This document shows positions 38,874-48,359 of a DNA stretch of 64,000 bases, one piece after another. Below the pieces are notes generated by a model. The model searched no databases. It saw nothing but the letters and a program-made list of their open reading frames with translations, and was not told the DNA's origin. A program made the position numbers and the translations under genes. Source of the DNA: Allosphingosinicella indica (lineage in GTDB: Bacteria > Pseudomonadota > Alphaproteobacteria > Sphingomonadales > Sphingomonadaceae); NCBI RefSeq assembly GCF_900177405.1, contig NZ_LT840185.1, forward strand, positions 726,001 to 790,000, read 5' to 3'. The number at the start of each line of letters is the position of its first letter. Within the stretch, counting starts at the first letter, position 1.

Positions 38874-40703
38874 CTACGTCGCATCGAAGAGGCTGGCGAG
38901 TTGGTCGATCATGGTGCCGCCAAGCTGTTCGGCATCCATGATGGTGACGGCGCGGGCGTAATAACGGGTGACGTCGTGGCCGATGCCGATCGCGGCGAGC
39001 TCGACGGGGGATTTGCTCTCGATCCAGCCGATGACCTGCCGCAGATGCCGCTCGAGATACGTGCCGCTGTTCACGCTGAGGGTGGAATCGTCGACCGGCG
39101 CGCCGTCGGAGATGACCATCAGGATGCGGCGCTCCTCGACGCGGCCGATCAGGCGGTTGTGCGCCCAGAGCAGAGCCTCGCCGTCGATATTCTCCTTGAG
39201 CAGCCCCTCGCGCATCATGAGGCCGAGGTTGCGGCGGGCGTGACGCCACGGCTCGTCGGCCTGCTTGTAGACGATGTGGCGCACATCGTTGAGACGGCCC
39301 GGCGCGGGCGGCCGCCCGTCGCTCAGCCATTGCTCGCGGCTCTGCCCGCCCTTCCAGGCGCGGGTGGTGAAACCGAGGATTTCGGTGTTCACCCCACACC
39401 GCTCCAGCGTGCGGGCGAGGATGTCGGCGCTGATCGCCGCGATCGAGATCGGCCGTCCGCGCATCGAGCCGGAATTGTCGATGAGCAGGGTGACGACGGT
39501 GTCGCGGAAATCGGTGTCGCGCTCGATCTTGTAGGAGAGCGAGTGCGCGGGATTGACGACGACGCGGGCGAGCCGTGCGGCATCGAGCAGCCCCTCTTCC
39601 TGATCGAAATCCCAGGACCGGCTCTGCTGCGCCATCAGCCGACGCTGGAGGCGGTTGGCGAGCTTGGTGACGGCGCCCTGCAGATGGGTGAGCTGCTGGT
39701 CGAGATAGGCGCGCAGCCGCGTCAGCTCCTCGGGATCGCACAGTTCCGATGCCGCGACGATCTCGTCATGCCGCGTCGTATAGGCGCGGTAATCGAATTG
39801 CGCGGACGGGTCGGACAGCGGCCGGTTGGGGCGGACGGGGAGCATCCCGTCCTCGGCTTCCTCGCCGAGCCCGCCCTCGGCGTCGGACATTTCCGGATCG
39901 CCGGAGTCGTCGCCTTCCTCGTCGACATCGCCATCGCCCTGCTCCACGCGGACATCTGCCTCGCCCTCGCCGCCGCCTGGATCGTCGTCACTGTCGTCCG
40001 CCTCTTCAGACGTCGTGTCGTCCTCACCCGCTTCGTCGGCATTATTGTCGGCGTCGTCGTCGCGGTCGGGCTTGGCGTCGATCAGCTCGAGATCGCGGAG
40101 CAGCTTGGTGGCGAGCGCCGCGAAGCCGCGCTGATCGTCGATCGCCAGCGCCAGCGCGTCGAGATCGCTGCCCGCCTTCTCCTCGATCCAGTCGGAAACG
40201 AGCGACAGCCCGCCGCGCGCGGTCTCGGGCGGCGTTTCACCGGTCAGCCGTTCGCGCACCATCAGCCCGACGGCGGTGCCGAGCGGCACCTCGTCGCGGC
40301 TGCGCGCCCGGACGATGGGATCGGTGCGGAGCCGCGCGTCGGTCAGCCGTGCGAGATTGCCACGCACCCCGGCCATCCGCCGCGCGCCGAGCGCCTCGAC
40401 CCGCGCCTGCTCGGCCGCGTCGAACACCTGCCGCGCGATATCGTCGATGGGGGCGCCGCGCGCATGGAGCGCTTCGTCATGGTGGCGAAGCTTCAGCGCA
40501 GCGGCGTCGGCAAAGCCGCGCGCTTCGGCCACATCGCGTTCGGGAAGCTGGCGGCCGGGGAGCGGCACCTTGAGCGTCTTGCCTGACGCCGACGGCGCAT
40601 CGGTGGTGAAAGCCAGCTCGACCTCTGCCTCCCGCGCGATCGCCCGCGCCGCGCCGCCGAGCGCGAGGCGGAAGGTCTCGAGGGGATTATCGGGGTTTGC
40701 CAC
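38874..40703 (-). CDS. cobT: cobaltochelatase subunit CobT
   Basis: 609 residues. CobT works with CobS as the AAA+ motor for CobN, which inserts Co2+ into hydrogenobyrinate diamide. An N-terminal domain (1-200) is followed by a long Asp/Glu-rich low-complexity stretch (about 205-290) and a C-terminal von Willebrand A domain with the MIDAS motif DNSGSMRG. cobN is not in the window. It lies seven bases after cobS. Confidence 0.94.
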   Translation of the reverse strand: MANPDNPLETFRLALGGAARAIAREAEVELAFTTDAPSASGKTLKVPLPGRQLPERDVAEARGFADAAALKLRHHDEALHARGAPIDDIARQVFDAAEQARVEALGARRMAGVRGNLARLTDARLRTDPIVRARSRDEVPLGTAVGLMVRERLTGETPPETARGGLSLVSDWIEEKAGSDLDALALAIDDQRGFAALATKLLRDLELIDAKPDRDDDADNNADEAGEDDTTSEEADDSDDDPGGGEGEADVRVEQGDGDVDEEGDDSGDPEMSDAEGGLGEEAEDGMLPVRPNRPLSDPSAQFDYRAYTTRHDEIVAASELCDPEELTRLRAYLDQQLTHLQGAVTKLANRLQRRLMAQQSRSWDFDQEEGLLDAARLARVVVNPAHSLSYKIERDTDFRDTVVTLLIDNSGSMRGRPISIAAISADILARTLERCGVNTEILGFTTRAWKGGQSREQWLSDGRPPAPGRLNDVRHIVYKQADEPWRHARRNLGLMMREGLLKENIDGEALLWAHNRLIGRVEERRILMVISDGAPVDDSTLSVNSGTYLERHLRQVIGWIESKSPVELAAIGIGHDVTRYYARAVTIMDAEQLGGTMIDQLASLFDAT

Positions 40704-40710
40704 GCACCTT

Positions 40711-41718
40711 CTAGCCGGCTTTGCCGACTACGCTTTCCGGCAGGTCCTTGCCGAAGACGCGCTGATAATATTCGGCGACCAGCGGGCGCTCCGCCTCGTC
40801 GCATTTGTTGAGGAACGAGAGGCGGAAGGCGAAGCCGATGTCGTCGAAGATCAGCGCATTCTGCGCCCAGGAGATGACGGTGCGCGGGCTCATCACCGTC
40901 GAGATATCGCCGTTGATGAAGCCTTGGCGGGTCAGCTCGGCGACCTTGACCATGTCGGACACCGCTTTCTGGCCGCCCTCGTGATCATATTCGCCAGATT
41001 TGGCGAGGACGATCCGTGCTTCCGTCTCGGCCGGCAGGTAGTTGAGCGTCACGACGATGTTCCAGCGGTCCATCTGGCCCTGATTGATCTGCTGGGTGCC
41101 GTGATATAGGCCGGTGGTGTCGCCGAGGCCGATCGTGTTGGTCGTTGCGAACAGCCGGAAATAGGGGTGCGGGCGGATCACCCGGTTCTGATCGAGCAGC
41201 GTCAGCTTGCCTTCCGTCTCCAGCACGCGCTGGATCACGAACATCACGTCAGGCCGCCCCGCATCATATTCGTCGAAGACGAGCGCGGTCGGCGTCTGCA
41301 GCGCCCAGGGCAGCAGCCCTTCGCGGAATTCGGTGACCTGCTGGCCGTCCTTCAGCACGATCGCGTCGCGGCCGACGAGATCGATGCGGCTGATATGCGC
41401 GTCGAGGTTGATGCGGATGCACGGCCAGTTGAGGCGCGCCGCGACCTGCTCGATATGGGTCGACTTGCCGGTGCCGTGATAGCCCTGGACCATCACCCGG
41501 CGGTTGCGCGCGAAGCCGGCGCAGATCGCCAGCGTCGTATCCGGATCGAACACATAGGCGGGATCGAGATCGGGTACGCGCTCGTCCGCCTCGCTGAACG
41601 CCGGCACTTCCATGTCCGAATCGATGCCGAACAGATCGCGGACCTTGGCCATCTTGTCGGGCGCATCGAGCACGGTGGCGGCGCGGCTGTCCGGGTTGAC
41701 GTTGGGGATGTCGGTCAT
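40711..41718 (-). CDS. cobS: cobaltochelatase AAA+ subunit CobS
   Basis: 335 residues of AAA+ ATPase. Walker A is GYHGTGKST, Walker B is ALVFDEYD and sensor residues lie in [11 protein letters not shown]. It forms the ring that, with CobT, drives the cobalt chelatase. ATG at 41718 fits the family ([14 protein letters not shown]); the frame upstream to 41781 is unlike homologues. Normally a J-domain gene precedes it; here an accessory cassette intervenes. Confidence 0.95.
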   Translation of the reverse strand: MTDIPNVNPDSRAATVLDAPDKMAKVRDLFGIDSDMEVPAFSEADERVPDLDPAYVFDPDTTLAICAGFARNRRVMVQGYHGTGKSTHIEQVAARLNWPCIRINLDAHISRIDLVGRDAIVLKDGQQVTEFREGLLPWALQTPTALVFDEYDAGRPDVMFVIQRVLETEGKLTLLDQNRVIRPHPYFRLFATTNTIGLGDTTGLYHGTQQINQGQMDRWNIVVTLNYLPAETEARIVLAKSGEYDHEGGQKAVSDMVKVAELTRQGFINGDISTVMSPRTVISWAQNALIFDDIGFAFRLSFLNKCDEAERPLVAEYYQRVFGKDLPESVVGKAG

Positions 41719-41798
41719 GGCAGTCTTTCCAGAAGGAGCGAGTCCCCTACCCGCTCGCGACGCGCGAAGTCGAGACGGCAACGGCAGGTGATGTGCCG

Positions 41799-42488
41799 TC
41801 AGGCGGCCTTGTCAGGAAGGGCGAACAGAGTGACGAAACGCTCCGCGGCGGCGCGGTTTCCCTCGATTCGGATACGGCCCTCTGCCTCGAGATCGGCGAG
41901 CGGCACATTCATGTACGCCGCGGAGGCCAGCGTGGCGGTGTCGCCAGTCAACACGACGTCGGCGCCTGCCAGATCGCGGCCGATCGTCACCTGCCCCCGG
42001 TCGATCGCGAACAGGAACTGCTGATCCGACAATCGAAAGCCGATGCTGAGCGTGACGTCGGCCGCCAGCGCCGGATCCATCATCGTTCGAAACGACAGCA
42101 TCAGCGAGACCGCGCTGAACGGGCGGGCGGGATCATGGTGCGGTGATTTGACGCCCCAGCGGCCCATGACCTGAAAGATCGGCCCGGCCTGATAGCCCCA
42201 CTCGGTGAGCTCATACACCTGGACCGAGGCCGGCGGCGGCAGCTTTCGGCGCAGCACCACGCCCGCCTCTTCGAGACTTTCCAGACGCTGGGTCAGCACG
42301 TTGGCGCTGATCCCCGAGATGCTGGCCTTCAGCTCGCCGAACCGCCGCGGCCCGAGCATCAGCTCGCGCATCACCGGAAGCGCCCAGCGCTCACCGAAGA
42401 TGTCCATCGCGTGGGTCGCCGCGCACGCATCGTCATAGCGTCGCTTCGCCGCTGATTTATCTCCTTTAGTCATCTTTTCTAACTTCAT
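41799..42488 (-). CDS. HxlR-type regulator with C-terminal SCP2-like domain
   Basis: 229 residues. The winged helix-turn-helix spans about 20-105: [53 protein letters not shown] sterol-carrier-like domain follows (about 125-225). HxlR proteins often sense electrophiles or aldehydes. It is divergent from the VOC gene at 42588 and should control the cassette 42588-45631. ATG at 42488 or 42473 may be used. Confidence 0.88.
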   Translation of the reverse strand: MKLEKMTKGDKSAAKRRYDDACAATHAMDIFGERWALPVMRELMLGPRRFGELKASISGISANVLTQRLESLEEAGVVLRRKLPPPASVQVYELTEWGYQAGPIFQVMGRWGVKSPHHDPARPFSAVSLMLSFRTMMDPALAADVTLSIGFRLSDQQFLFAIDRGQVTIGRDLAGADVVLTGDTATLASAAYMNVPLADLEAEGRIRIEGNRAAAERFVTLFALPDKAA

Positions 42489-42587
42489 GGTTGTGTTTTA
42501 TAACTGAAAGGCGCATCAGCGTCAAATCGTGATTCGACTACCTGCCAGGGAATTGGCGGGGGCGATCGGAAGTTTCAGGAGAGAGCC

Positions 42588-43025
42588 ATGACGAAGATGA
42601 TTTTCGTGAACCTGCCGGTGACGGATCTGGCGCGGTCCAAGCAATTCTACACCGCGATCGGCGCGGAGAACGAGCCCAAGTTCAGCGACGACACCGCGGC
42701 GATGATGCGCTTTTCCGAGGCGATCAACGTCATGCTGCTGACCCACGACAAATATGCCCAGTTCACCAGCCGGCCAATTGCCGATCTCAAGGCGGTGAGC
42801 GGATCGCTGCTCTGCCTGTCCGCCGACAGCCGCGACGCCGTCGACGCGATGGTGGCCAAGGCCGAAGCCGCGGGCGGCGGCGTCGATCCGACCCCGCAGC
42901 AGGATTATGGCTTCATGTACGGCCGCAGCTTCGAGGATCCCGACGGCCAGATCTGGGAAGTGATGTGGATGGACCAGGCCGCCGCCGAGCAAGGGCCCGA
43001 AGCCTTCGCCGAAGCGCAGGGCTGA
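42588..43025 (+). CDS. VOC family protein (lactoylglutathione-lyase-like)
   Basis: 145 residues. MIFVNLPVTDLARSKQFYTAIG opens the fold and YGRSFEDPDGQIWEVMWMD closes it. It is the first gene of the HxlR-linked cassette with a good CAGGAGAG site. VOC enzymes detoxify reactive carbonyls or drugs; the substrate here is unknown. Confidence 0.88.
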   Translation: MTKMIFVNLPVTDLARSKQFYTAIGAENEPKFSDDTAAMMRFSEAINVMLLTHDKYAQFTSRPIADLKAVSGSLLCLSADSRDAVDAMVAKAEAAGGGVDPTPQQDYGFMYGRSFEDPDGQIWEVMWMDQAAAEQGPEAFAEAQG

Positions 43026-43051
43026 CCGGAATTTTCGACGGGAGGCCGCCA

Positions 43052-43150
43052 ATGTCCGACAAGCGCAGCATCCTTATCGGCCTTGCATCCTTTATGCTCA
43101 CCGGGGCCGTGATCCTCGGCGAGCAATGGCTGGCCCTGACCGCAATCTGA
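43052..43150 (+). CDS. 32-aa single-helix membrane peptide
   Basis: MSDKRSILIGLASFMLTGAV... then ILGEQWLALTAI, 32 residues with one hydrophobic helix (about 7-24) after a basic start. A strong ribosome site, GGGAGG, lies six bases before the ATG, and the stop is 14 bases before the GST gene, so it reads as a genuine member of the cassette. No family is recognised. It could anchor or adjust a neighbouring enzyme or transporter. Confidence 0.6.
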   Translation: MSDKRSILIGLASFMLTGAVILGEQWLALTAI

Positions 43151-43164
43151 GGAAGGAAAGGGAG

Positions 43165-43881
43165 ATGCCGATCGATTCCGCATCGCCGATCACCATCACT
43201 GGTTATGACTGGGTGCCCTATTTCGCCAAGGGCCACGTGCGCGATCTCCGTGTCCGCTGGGCGCTGGAAGAGGCTGGGCAAAGCTACCGCGCGAAGCTGC
43301 TTGCGCAGGGCGACCAAAAGGCGCCGCCGCACCGCGCGCTCCAGCCGTTCGGGCAGGTGCCGACCTATGAGGAAGGCGATGTCACGCTGTTCGAATCGGG
43401 TGCGATCGTCCTGCACATCGCCGAGCGGTTCGGCGGCGGGCTGCTCCCCGCCGACCCCGCCGCGCGGGCGCGCGCCATCGAATGGACGTTCGCCGCGCTG
43501 AACACGGTCGAGCCGCCGATCACCGATTATGCCATCGCAACCCTCTTCGAGGTGGAAGAGCCGTGGTCCGCGCCGCGGTTGCCCGCGGTGAAGGCGCGCA
43601 TCGCGGAACGGCTGGAGGAGCTGTCGAATCGGCTGGGGGATCGCGATTGGCTCGACGGCGATTTCAGTGCCGGCGACCTGTTGATGATCGCCGTGCTGCG
43701 GATGGTCGCGAGCGACGGTCTGCTAAACCCGTATCCCAACCTCGCCGCTTATGTCGCGCGGGGCGAGGCGCGGCCCGCCTTCCGCCGCGCGCTCGCCGAT
43801 CACATGGCGGGATTCACCGGCGATCCGCCGCCGGGCTTTGCCGAATGGGAAGCAAAGATGAAAGCGGCCGAGCCTGCTTAG
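43165..43881 (+). CDS. glutathione S-transferase family protein
   Basis: 238 residues. The thioredoxin-like N-domain (about 8-95) has PFGQVPTYEEGDVTLFESGAIVLHIAERFG, the glutathione-binding cis-Pro and ESGAI; an all-helical C-domain (105-225) follows with DWLDGDFSAGDLLMIAVLRM. It likely conjugates glutathione to an electrophile. ATG at 43165 follows GGAAAGGGAG. It belongs to the cassette. Confidence 0.92.
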   Translation: MPIDSASPITITGYDWVPYFAKGHVRDLRVRWALEEAGQSYRAKLLAQGDQKAPPHRALQPFGQVPTYEEGDVTLFESGAIVLHIAERFGGGLLPADPAARARAIEWTFAALNTVEPPITDYAIATLFEVEEPWSAPRLPAVKARIAERLEELSNRLGDRDWLDGDFSAGDLLMIAVLRMVASDGLLNPYPNLAAYVARGEARPAFRRALADHMAGFTGDPPPGFAEWEAKMKAAEPA

Positions 43882-43903
43882 GCGCGCAAAAAGGAGAGGA
43901 CAG

Positions 43904-44320
43904 ATGGACAATCCCGATCAGGGGCCGACGGCCGGCCTCACGCCGCATCTCACGATCACCGGCAATCGCGCGAAGGATGCGATTGCCTTCTACGAAAAGG
44001 CGTTCGGCGCCGAGCGGGCGATGGACCCCTATCTCGCCGACGACGGCAAGCGCATCATGCATGCACATCTCAAGATCAACGGCGGGCATCTGATGCTCAA
44101 CGACGATTTCCCCGAATATCGCGGATCGGCCGCGCCCGAGGCGGGACCGGTGACGCTGCACCTGCAGGTCGACGATGCGGACGCCTGGTTCGCGCGCGCG
44201 ACCGGAGCCGGCGCCACCGTCGCCATGCCGATCGGGGATCAGTTCTGGGGCGACCGCTACGGCCAGGTGACCGACCCGTTCGGCCAGACCTGGTCGATCG
44301 GATCGCCGATCCGCAAATAA
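43904..44320 (+). CDS. PhnB-like VOC family protein
   Basis: 138 residues. LTPHLTITGNRAKDAIAFYEKAFGAE and DQFWGDRYGQVTDPFGQTWSIGSP are the PhnB/YurT-type marks. It follows the GST gene by 22 bases with AGGAGAGG before the ATG. A cytoplasmic glyoxalase-fold protein of unknown substrate. Confidence 0.9.
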   Translation: MDNPDQGPTAGLTPHLTITGNRAKDAIAFYEKAFGAERAMDPYLADDGKRIMHAHLKINGGHLMLNDDFPEYRGSAAPEAGPVTLHLQVDDADAWFARATGAGATVAMPIGDQFWGDRYGQVTDPFGQTWSIGSPIRK

Positions 44321-44333
44321 GAGGAGAGAGACG

Positions 44334-45050
44334 ATGACGTATATCGAAGGATTCGTGGTCGCGGTGCCCACCGGGAACAAGGATGCGTATCGCAAGCACG
44401 CGGCCGAGGCGCTTCCGCTGTTCAAGGAATTCGGCGTCGCCCGGATGGTCGAGAATTGGGGCGACGACGTTCCCAAGGGCAAGGTGACCGACTTCCAGGG
44501 CGCGGTGCAGGCCAAGGACGACGAGACCGTCGTCTTCTCCTGGTTCGAATATCCCGACAAAGCAGCGCGGGATGCAGCCAACGCGAAGATGATGTCGGAC
44601 CCGCGCATGGAAAGCATGGGGCAAGACATGCCGTTCGACGGAAAGCGCATGATCATGGGCGGGTTCGAGGCGATCGTCGACGAGACGGCCGACGGCACGC
44701 CCGGTTACACCGACGGCTATGTGCTGCCAGTGCCGACCGACAAGAAGGACGCCTACAAGGCGATGGCAATGAAGGCGGCGGGCCAGTTTCGCAAATATGG
44801 CGCGGTGCGCGTGGTCGAGGGCTGGGGCGATGACGTGCCCGACGGCAAGGTCACCGACTATAAGCGCGCGGTGAAGGCCGAGCCCAACGAGACGGTCGTC
44901 TATTCCTACGTCCAGTGGCCCGACAAGGAGACTCGCGACAAAGGCTGGGAAAAGATGATGGCCGATCCCGACATGCAGCCCGACGGCGAAATGCCCTTCG
45001 ACGGCAAGCGCATGTTCTGGGGCGGCTTCCGCCCGATGATCGACGAATAA
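44334..45050 (+). CDS. tandem DUF1428 protein
   Basis: 238 residues made of two DUF1428 units, about 1-117 and 124-238. Each has GYV/GFV-VPT-x-K-DAY, a GWGDDVP/NWGDDVP core, KGKVTDF/DGKVTDY, ETVVFSW/ETVVYSY and the ending MPFDGKRM-GGF. DUF1428 proteins are normally single-unit (about 115 aa) and form dimers with an ABM-like fold, so this is an internal duplication that makes an intramolecular dimer. The function is unknown. Confidence 0.88.
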   Translation: MTYIEGFVVAVPTGNKDAYRKHAAEALPLFKEFGVARMVENWGDDVPKGKVTDFQGAVQAKDDETVVFSWFEYPDKAARDAANAKMMSDPRMESMGQDMPFDGKRMIMGGFEAIVDETADGTPGYTDGYVLPVPTDKKDAYKAMAMKAAGQFRKYGAVRVVEGWGDDVPDGKVTDYKRAVKAEPNETVVYSYVQWPDKETRDKGWEKMMADPDMQPDGEMPFDGKRMFWGGFRPMIDE

Positions 45051-45136
45051 GCACAGGAAGGAGCGGCCGCGGCCGGGCGATCCGCTGCACGCGGACGCCC
45101 GCCGAGGCAACGCGCTTCCGATCCAGGAGAGTGACA

Positions 45137-45631
45137 ATGACGGCGAGCAAATTGACGACGTGCCTGTGGTATGACGGCGCGGCCGAGGAGGCGGCGAATT
45201 TCTACGCCGCGACCTTCCCCGACAGCAAGGTCGGCGCGGTGCACAGGGCGCCCACCGATTTCCCGTCCGGCAAAGAGGGCGATGTCCTCACCGTGGACTT
45301 CACGGTCTGCGGCCACGCCTTCGTCGGCCTCAACGGCGGCGATACGTTCAAGCCGAACGAGGCGGTGAGCTTGATGATCGCCACCGACTCGCAGGAAGAG
45401 ACCGACCGCCTGTGGAACGCCATCGTCGGCAACGGCGGCGAGGAGAGCGTCTGCGGCTGGTGCAAGGACAAATGGGGCTATTCGTGGCAGATCACGCCGC
45501 GGGTGCTGACCGACGCGATGGCCGCGGGCGGCGACAAGGCGAAGCGCGCCTTCGCCGCCATGATGCAGATGGGCAAGATCGACGTCGCAAGCATCGAGGC
45601 CGCGGTGCGCGGCGAGACCGCCGACGCCTGA
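45137..45631 (+). CDS. VOC-like protein (3-demethylubiquinone methyltransferase-like domain)
   Basis: 164 residues. LTTCLWYDGAAEEAANFYAATFPDSKVG, GHAFVGLNGGDTFKPNEAVSLMI and CGWCKDKWGYSWQITPR mark the PhnB/3-dmu-9-3-mt family, despite its misleading name a glyoxalase fold. It is the last gene of the cassette and ends two bases from the convergent J-domain gene. ATG at 45137 follows CAGGAGAG. Confidence 0.9.
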   Translation: MTASKLTTCLWYDGAAEEAANFYAATFPDSKVGAVHRAPTDFPSGKEGDVLTVDFTVCGHAFVGLNGGDTFKPNEAVSLMIATDSQEETDRLWNAIVGNGGEESVCGWCKDKWGYSWQITPRVLTDAMAAGGDKAKRAFAAMMQMGKIDVASIEAAVRGETADA

Positions 45632-45633
45632 AG

Positions 45634-46215
45634 TCAGGCGAACGCCGGGCGGCCCTTGAGCGCCGAATAGGCCTCGATCACCGCCTGGAGCGCCTTTTCA
45701 TGGCTCCTGTCCCCGCCGTTGCGGTCGGGATGGTAGCGGCGGAGCAGCTCGGCATAACGCGTGCGCAGGCCTTTGCGGTCGACGTCAGCGGAGAGGCCGA
45801 GCGTGCGCAGATGGCGGCGATCGCCATCGCTCAGGGGCCGGCCATCGGCGCGCGCGCGCTCCACCCGCTGGAAGCGCGCGCCGATGGCATCGAGCGGATC
45901 GGTGAAATCGGCCCAGCGCGGCGGCCGGTCGGCGCCGCCGGTGGCGAAGGCGCGGGTCTCGCGGTCCCAGCCGCCGAACGGCGTCTGCGCCGCGCTGATC
46001 TCGTCCGCGCTCATCCCGTCGAAATAATTATACGCCGTGTTGAACGCGCGGATGTGATCGAGGCACAGGAAGCGCCAATCGCCCGGTCCGTCGAAATCGG
46101 CACCGCGCCCGGCGGGTGCGCGGAACTCGCCGGGCTCCGCGCAGCCGGCAACGGCGCACGGGCGCTCGCCCGTCACGCGGCCGTGAAAGCGGTTCGGTCT
46201 CGCGTTGGTCGCCAC
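45634..46215 (-). CDS. J-domain (DnaJ-like) protein
   Basis: 193 residues. The C-terminal J domain (about 132-190) has the HPD tripeptide in LLRRYHPDRNGGD; the N-terminal half carries cysteines (PCAVAGCAEPG, FLCLDH) and a conserved FNTAYNYFDGMS. In many alphaproteobacteria it lies between bolA and cobS, so it is probably a co-chaperone of that neighbourhood. Here it still adjoins bolA (divergent, 38 bases) but is split from cobS. Confidence 0.9.
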   Translation of the reverse strand: MATNARPNRFHGRVTGERPCAVAGCAEPGEFRAPAGRGADFDGPGDWRFLCLDHIRAFNTAYNYFDGMSADEISAAQTPFGGWDRETRAFATGGADRPPRWADFTDPLDAIGARFQRVERARADGRPLSDGDRRHLRTLGLSADVDRKGLRTRYAELLRRYHPDRNGGDRSHEKALQAVIEAYSALKGRPAFA

Positions 46216-46253
46216 AATCTCCCCTTCGTCCGCAAACCATCTATATAGGCCGG

Positions 46254-46538
46254 ATGAACGCCGACTTCACGGGCCCGGTCGCGGCCGAAATCACCGATCG
46301 TCTCACCCGCGCGCTCGCTCCGACGCAGCTTCGCGTGATCAACGACAGCGCCCAGCATCACGGCCATGCCGGCGACGACGGCAGCGGCGAAAGCCATTTC
46401 ACCGTCGAGATCGAGGCGCCGCAATTCGCTGGGCTGACCCGCCTCGCCCGCCAGCGTGCGGTCAACGCCGCGCTCGGCGATCTGATGCGCGAACGCGTCC
46501 ATGCGCTGGCGATCAAGGCGCGCGCACCCGGCGAATAG
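46254..46538 (+). CDS. bolA: BolA family protein
   Basis: 94 residues. The BolA fold with HHGHAGDDGSGESHFTVEIEAPQF and RQRAVNAALGDLM. BolA proteins bind monothiol glutaredoxin and Fe-S clusters and may act on iron or stress control. A CTATATAGG element just before the ATG suggests a promoter with a very short leader. It is followed by pirin after nine bases. Confidence 0.93.
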   Translation: MNADFTGPVAAEITDRLTRALAPTQLRVINDSAQHHGHAGDDGSGESHFTVEIEAPQFAGLTRLARQRAVNAALGDLMRERVHALAIKARAPGE

Positions 46539-46547
46539 GAGATGACG

Positions 46548-47450
46548 ATGACCGAAGACGATGCCTTCATCCAGGTCCTCCGCCCCGTCACGCATGATCT
46601 GGGCGGGTTCAAGGTCCACCGCACGCTGCCCAATAAGGAGCGGACGACGGTGGGGCCGTTCATCTTCTTCGATCAGATGGGGCCGGCGCATCTGCCGCCG
46701 GGCGAAGGGCTCGATGTCCGCCCGCACCCGCACATCAATCTCGCTACCGTCACCTATCTCTTCGCGGGGGCGATCGATCATCGCGATTCGCTTGGCACCG
46801 CGCAGACGATCGCGCCGGGCGCGGTGAACCTGATGACGGCGGGGCACGGCATCGTCCATTCGGAACGCTCTCCCGCAGGCGCGCGACCGGGCGGCCCGGA
46901 GCTATCGGGCATCCAGACCTGGCTCGCGCTTCCTTCCGACAAGGAGGAGATGGATCCGGCTTTCGAGCATGTCGCCAAGGAGGCGTTGCCGGTGATCGAA
47001 GGCGGCGGCGCGACCGCGCGCGTGGTGATGGGACGGCTGTGGGGCGAGACCGCACCGGTCACCTGCCACAGCGAGACCATCTACGCCGACATCGCGCTGG
47101 CGCCGGGCGGGAACATCGCGATCGACCCGGAGGCCGACGAGCGCGCACTCTATGTCGCCGACGGCGACGCCAACCTCGACGGGCAGGCGCTGGAGCCCAC
47201 GACGCTTTACGTCCTGAAGCCCGGCTATGCCGCGACACTCCGCTCAGAACGCGGCGCGCGCGTCATGCTGTGCGGCGGCGCGCCGATGGACGGCCCGCGG
47301 CATGTCTTCTGGAATTTCGTCTCTTCGCGTCGCGACCGGATCAACCAGGCGAAGGAGGATTGGAAGGCCCAGCGCTTCCCCACCGTCCCCGGCGACGACA
47401 AGGAGCGCATCCCGCTCCCCGAAGTCCCGAAGACGGTGAGCTATCCATGA
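46548..47450 (+). CDS. pirin family protein
   Basis: 300 residues of bicupin. GPFIFFDQMGPAHL, DVRPHPHINLATVTYLFAGAIDHRDSLG and NLMTAGHGIVHSERSP supply the metal-binding His and Glu residues. Pirins are Fe proteins; some act as quercetinases, others as regulators. AGGAG ends six bases before the ATG at 46548, so the ATG at 46542 is too close to it. Its stop overlaps the next gene as ATGA. Confidence 0.93.
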   Translation: MTEDDAFIQVLRPVTHDLGGFKVHRTLPNKERTTVGPFIFFDQMGPAHLPPGEGLDVRPHPHINLATVTYLFAGAIDHRDSLGTAQTIAPGAVNLMTAGHGIVHSERSPAGARPGGPELSGIQTWLALPSDKEEMDPAFEHVAKEALPVIEGGGATARVVMGRLWGETAPVTCHSETIYADIALAPGGNIAIDPEADERALYVADGDANLDGQALEPTTLYVLKPGYAATLRSERGARVMLCGGAPMDGPRHVFWNFVSSRRDRINQAKEDWKAQRFPTVPGDDKERIPLPEVPKTVSYP

Positions 47451-48349
47451 CCGAGGTCGCAACCCGCCGCATCGCCCTCCCCACCGGGATCACGCTAAAC
47501 GTCGCGGAGGGCGGCGCGGGCGATCCGATCATGTTTCTGCACGGCTTCCCCGAATCACACCGCACTTGGCGATTCCAGCTCGAGGATCTTGCGCACAATT
47601 ACCGTGTGGTAGCGCCGGACCAGCGCGGCTTCGGCTTGTCGGACAAGCCGGAGGGCGTCGCGGCTTATGAGACCGACCGGGTGCTCGAAGACCTGTTCGC
47701 ACTCGCCGACGTGCTTGGCATCGATCGGTTCACGCTCGTAGGGCACGATTGGGGCGGGGCGGTCGCCTGGGCGGCGGCGCTGAAGCGGCCCGACCGGATC
47801 GCGCGGCTGATCATCGTCAACGCGCCGCATCCGCTGGTCTTCCAGAAGAGCCTGATCGACGACGCGGAGCAGCGCGGCGCCTCGCAATATATGCGGGCCT
47901 TCCGCGACCCCGGCATGGAGGACGGCATCCGCGCGATGGGGCTGGATACCTTCTTCACCAAGACTTTCGGCGGCCACACCGATCTGGCCGCGATCGCGGA
48001 CGAGGAGCGCGCGCAGTATCTCGAAGATTGGGGCAGGCCCGGCGCGCTGACCGCGATGCTCAACTGGTATCGTGCCTCGCGCATCGTCGTGCCTGCGGTC
48101 GGCGAGGAGGCCGCGATGCCCGCTTGGGTCACGGCGCCCTTTCCCAAGCTCGAAATGCCGGTGCTGGTCGTCTGGGGCCTCAAGGACAAGGCCCTGCTTC
48201 CCGTCCAGCTCGGCGGCATTGCCGACGAAGTGCCCGATGTGCGACTCGCGCCGCTGCCCGAGGCCGGCCATTTCGCGCCTTGGGAAGCGCCGCAGGCGGT
48301 GACGCGCGCGATCCGCGATTTTCTGGACGAGACCCGGAGCGCGGGCTAA
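47447..48349 (+). CDS. alpha/beta hydrolase, epoxide-hydrolase/dehalogenase type
   Basis: 300 residues. The nucleophile is Asp (D101 in VGHDWGG), not Ser, placing it with epoxide hydrolases and haloalkane or haloacetate dehalogenases. The oxyanion motif HGFPES (32-37), DQRGFGLSDKP and the base His in EAGHFAPWE are present. The ATGA overlap with pirin indicates coupled translation. Confidence 0.9.
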   Translation: MTEVATRRIALPTGITLNVAEGGAGDPIMFLHGFPESHRTWRFQLEDLAHNYRVVAPDQRGFGLSDKPEGVAAYETDRVLEDLFALADVLGIDRFTLVGHDWGGAVAWAAALKRPDRIARLIIVNAPHPLVFQKSLIDDAEQRGASQYMRAFRDPGMEDGIRAMGLDTFFTKTFGGHTDLAAIADEERAQYLEDWGRPGALTAMLNWYRASRIVVPAVGEEAAMPAWVTAPFPKLEMPVLVVWGLKDKALLPVQLGGIADEVPDVRLAPLPEAGHFAPWEAPQAVTRAIRDFLDETRSAG

Positions 48350-48359
48350 GCGCCGCGGC

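Noticed and set aside
38082..40586. 834-residue plus-strand frame
   Set aside because: Antisense to cobT and thiL, which have clear motifs; no homology-like blocks.
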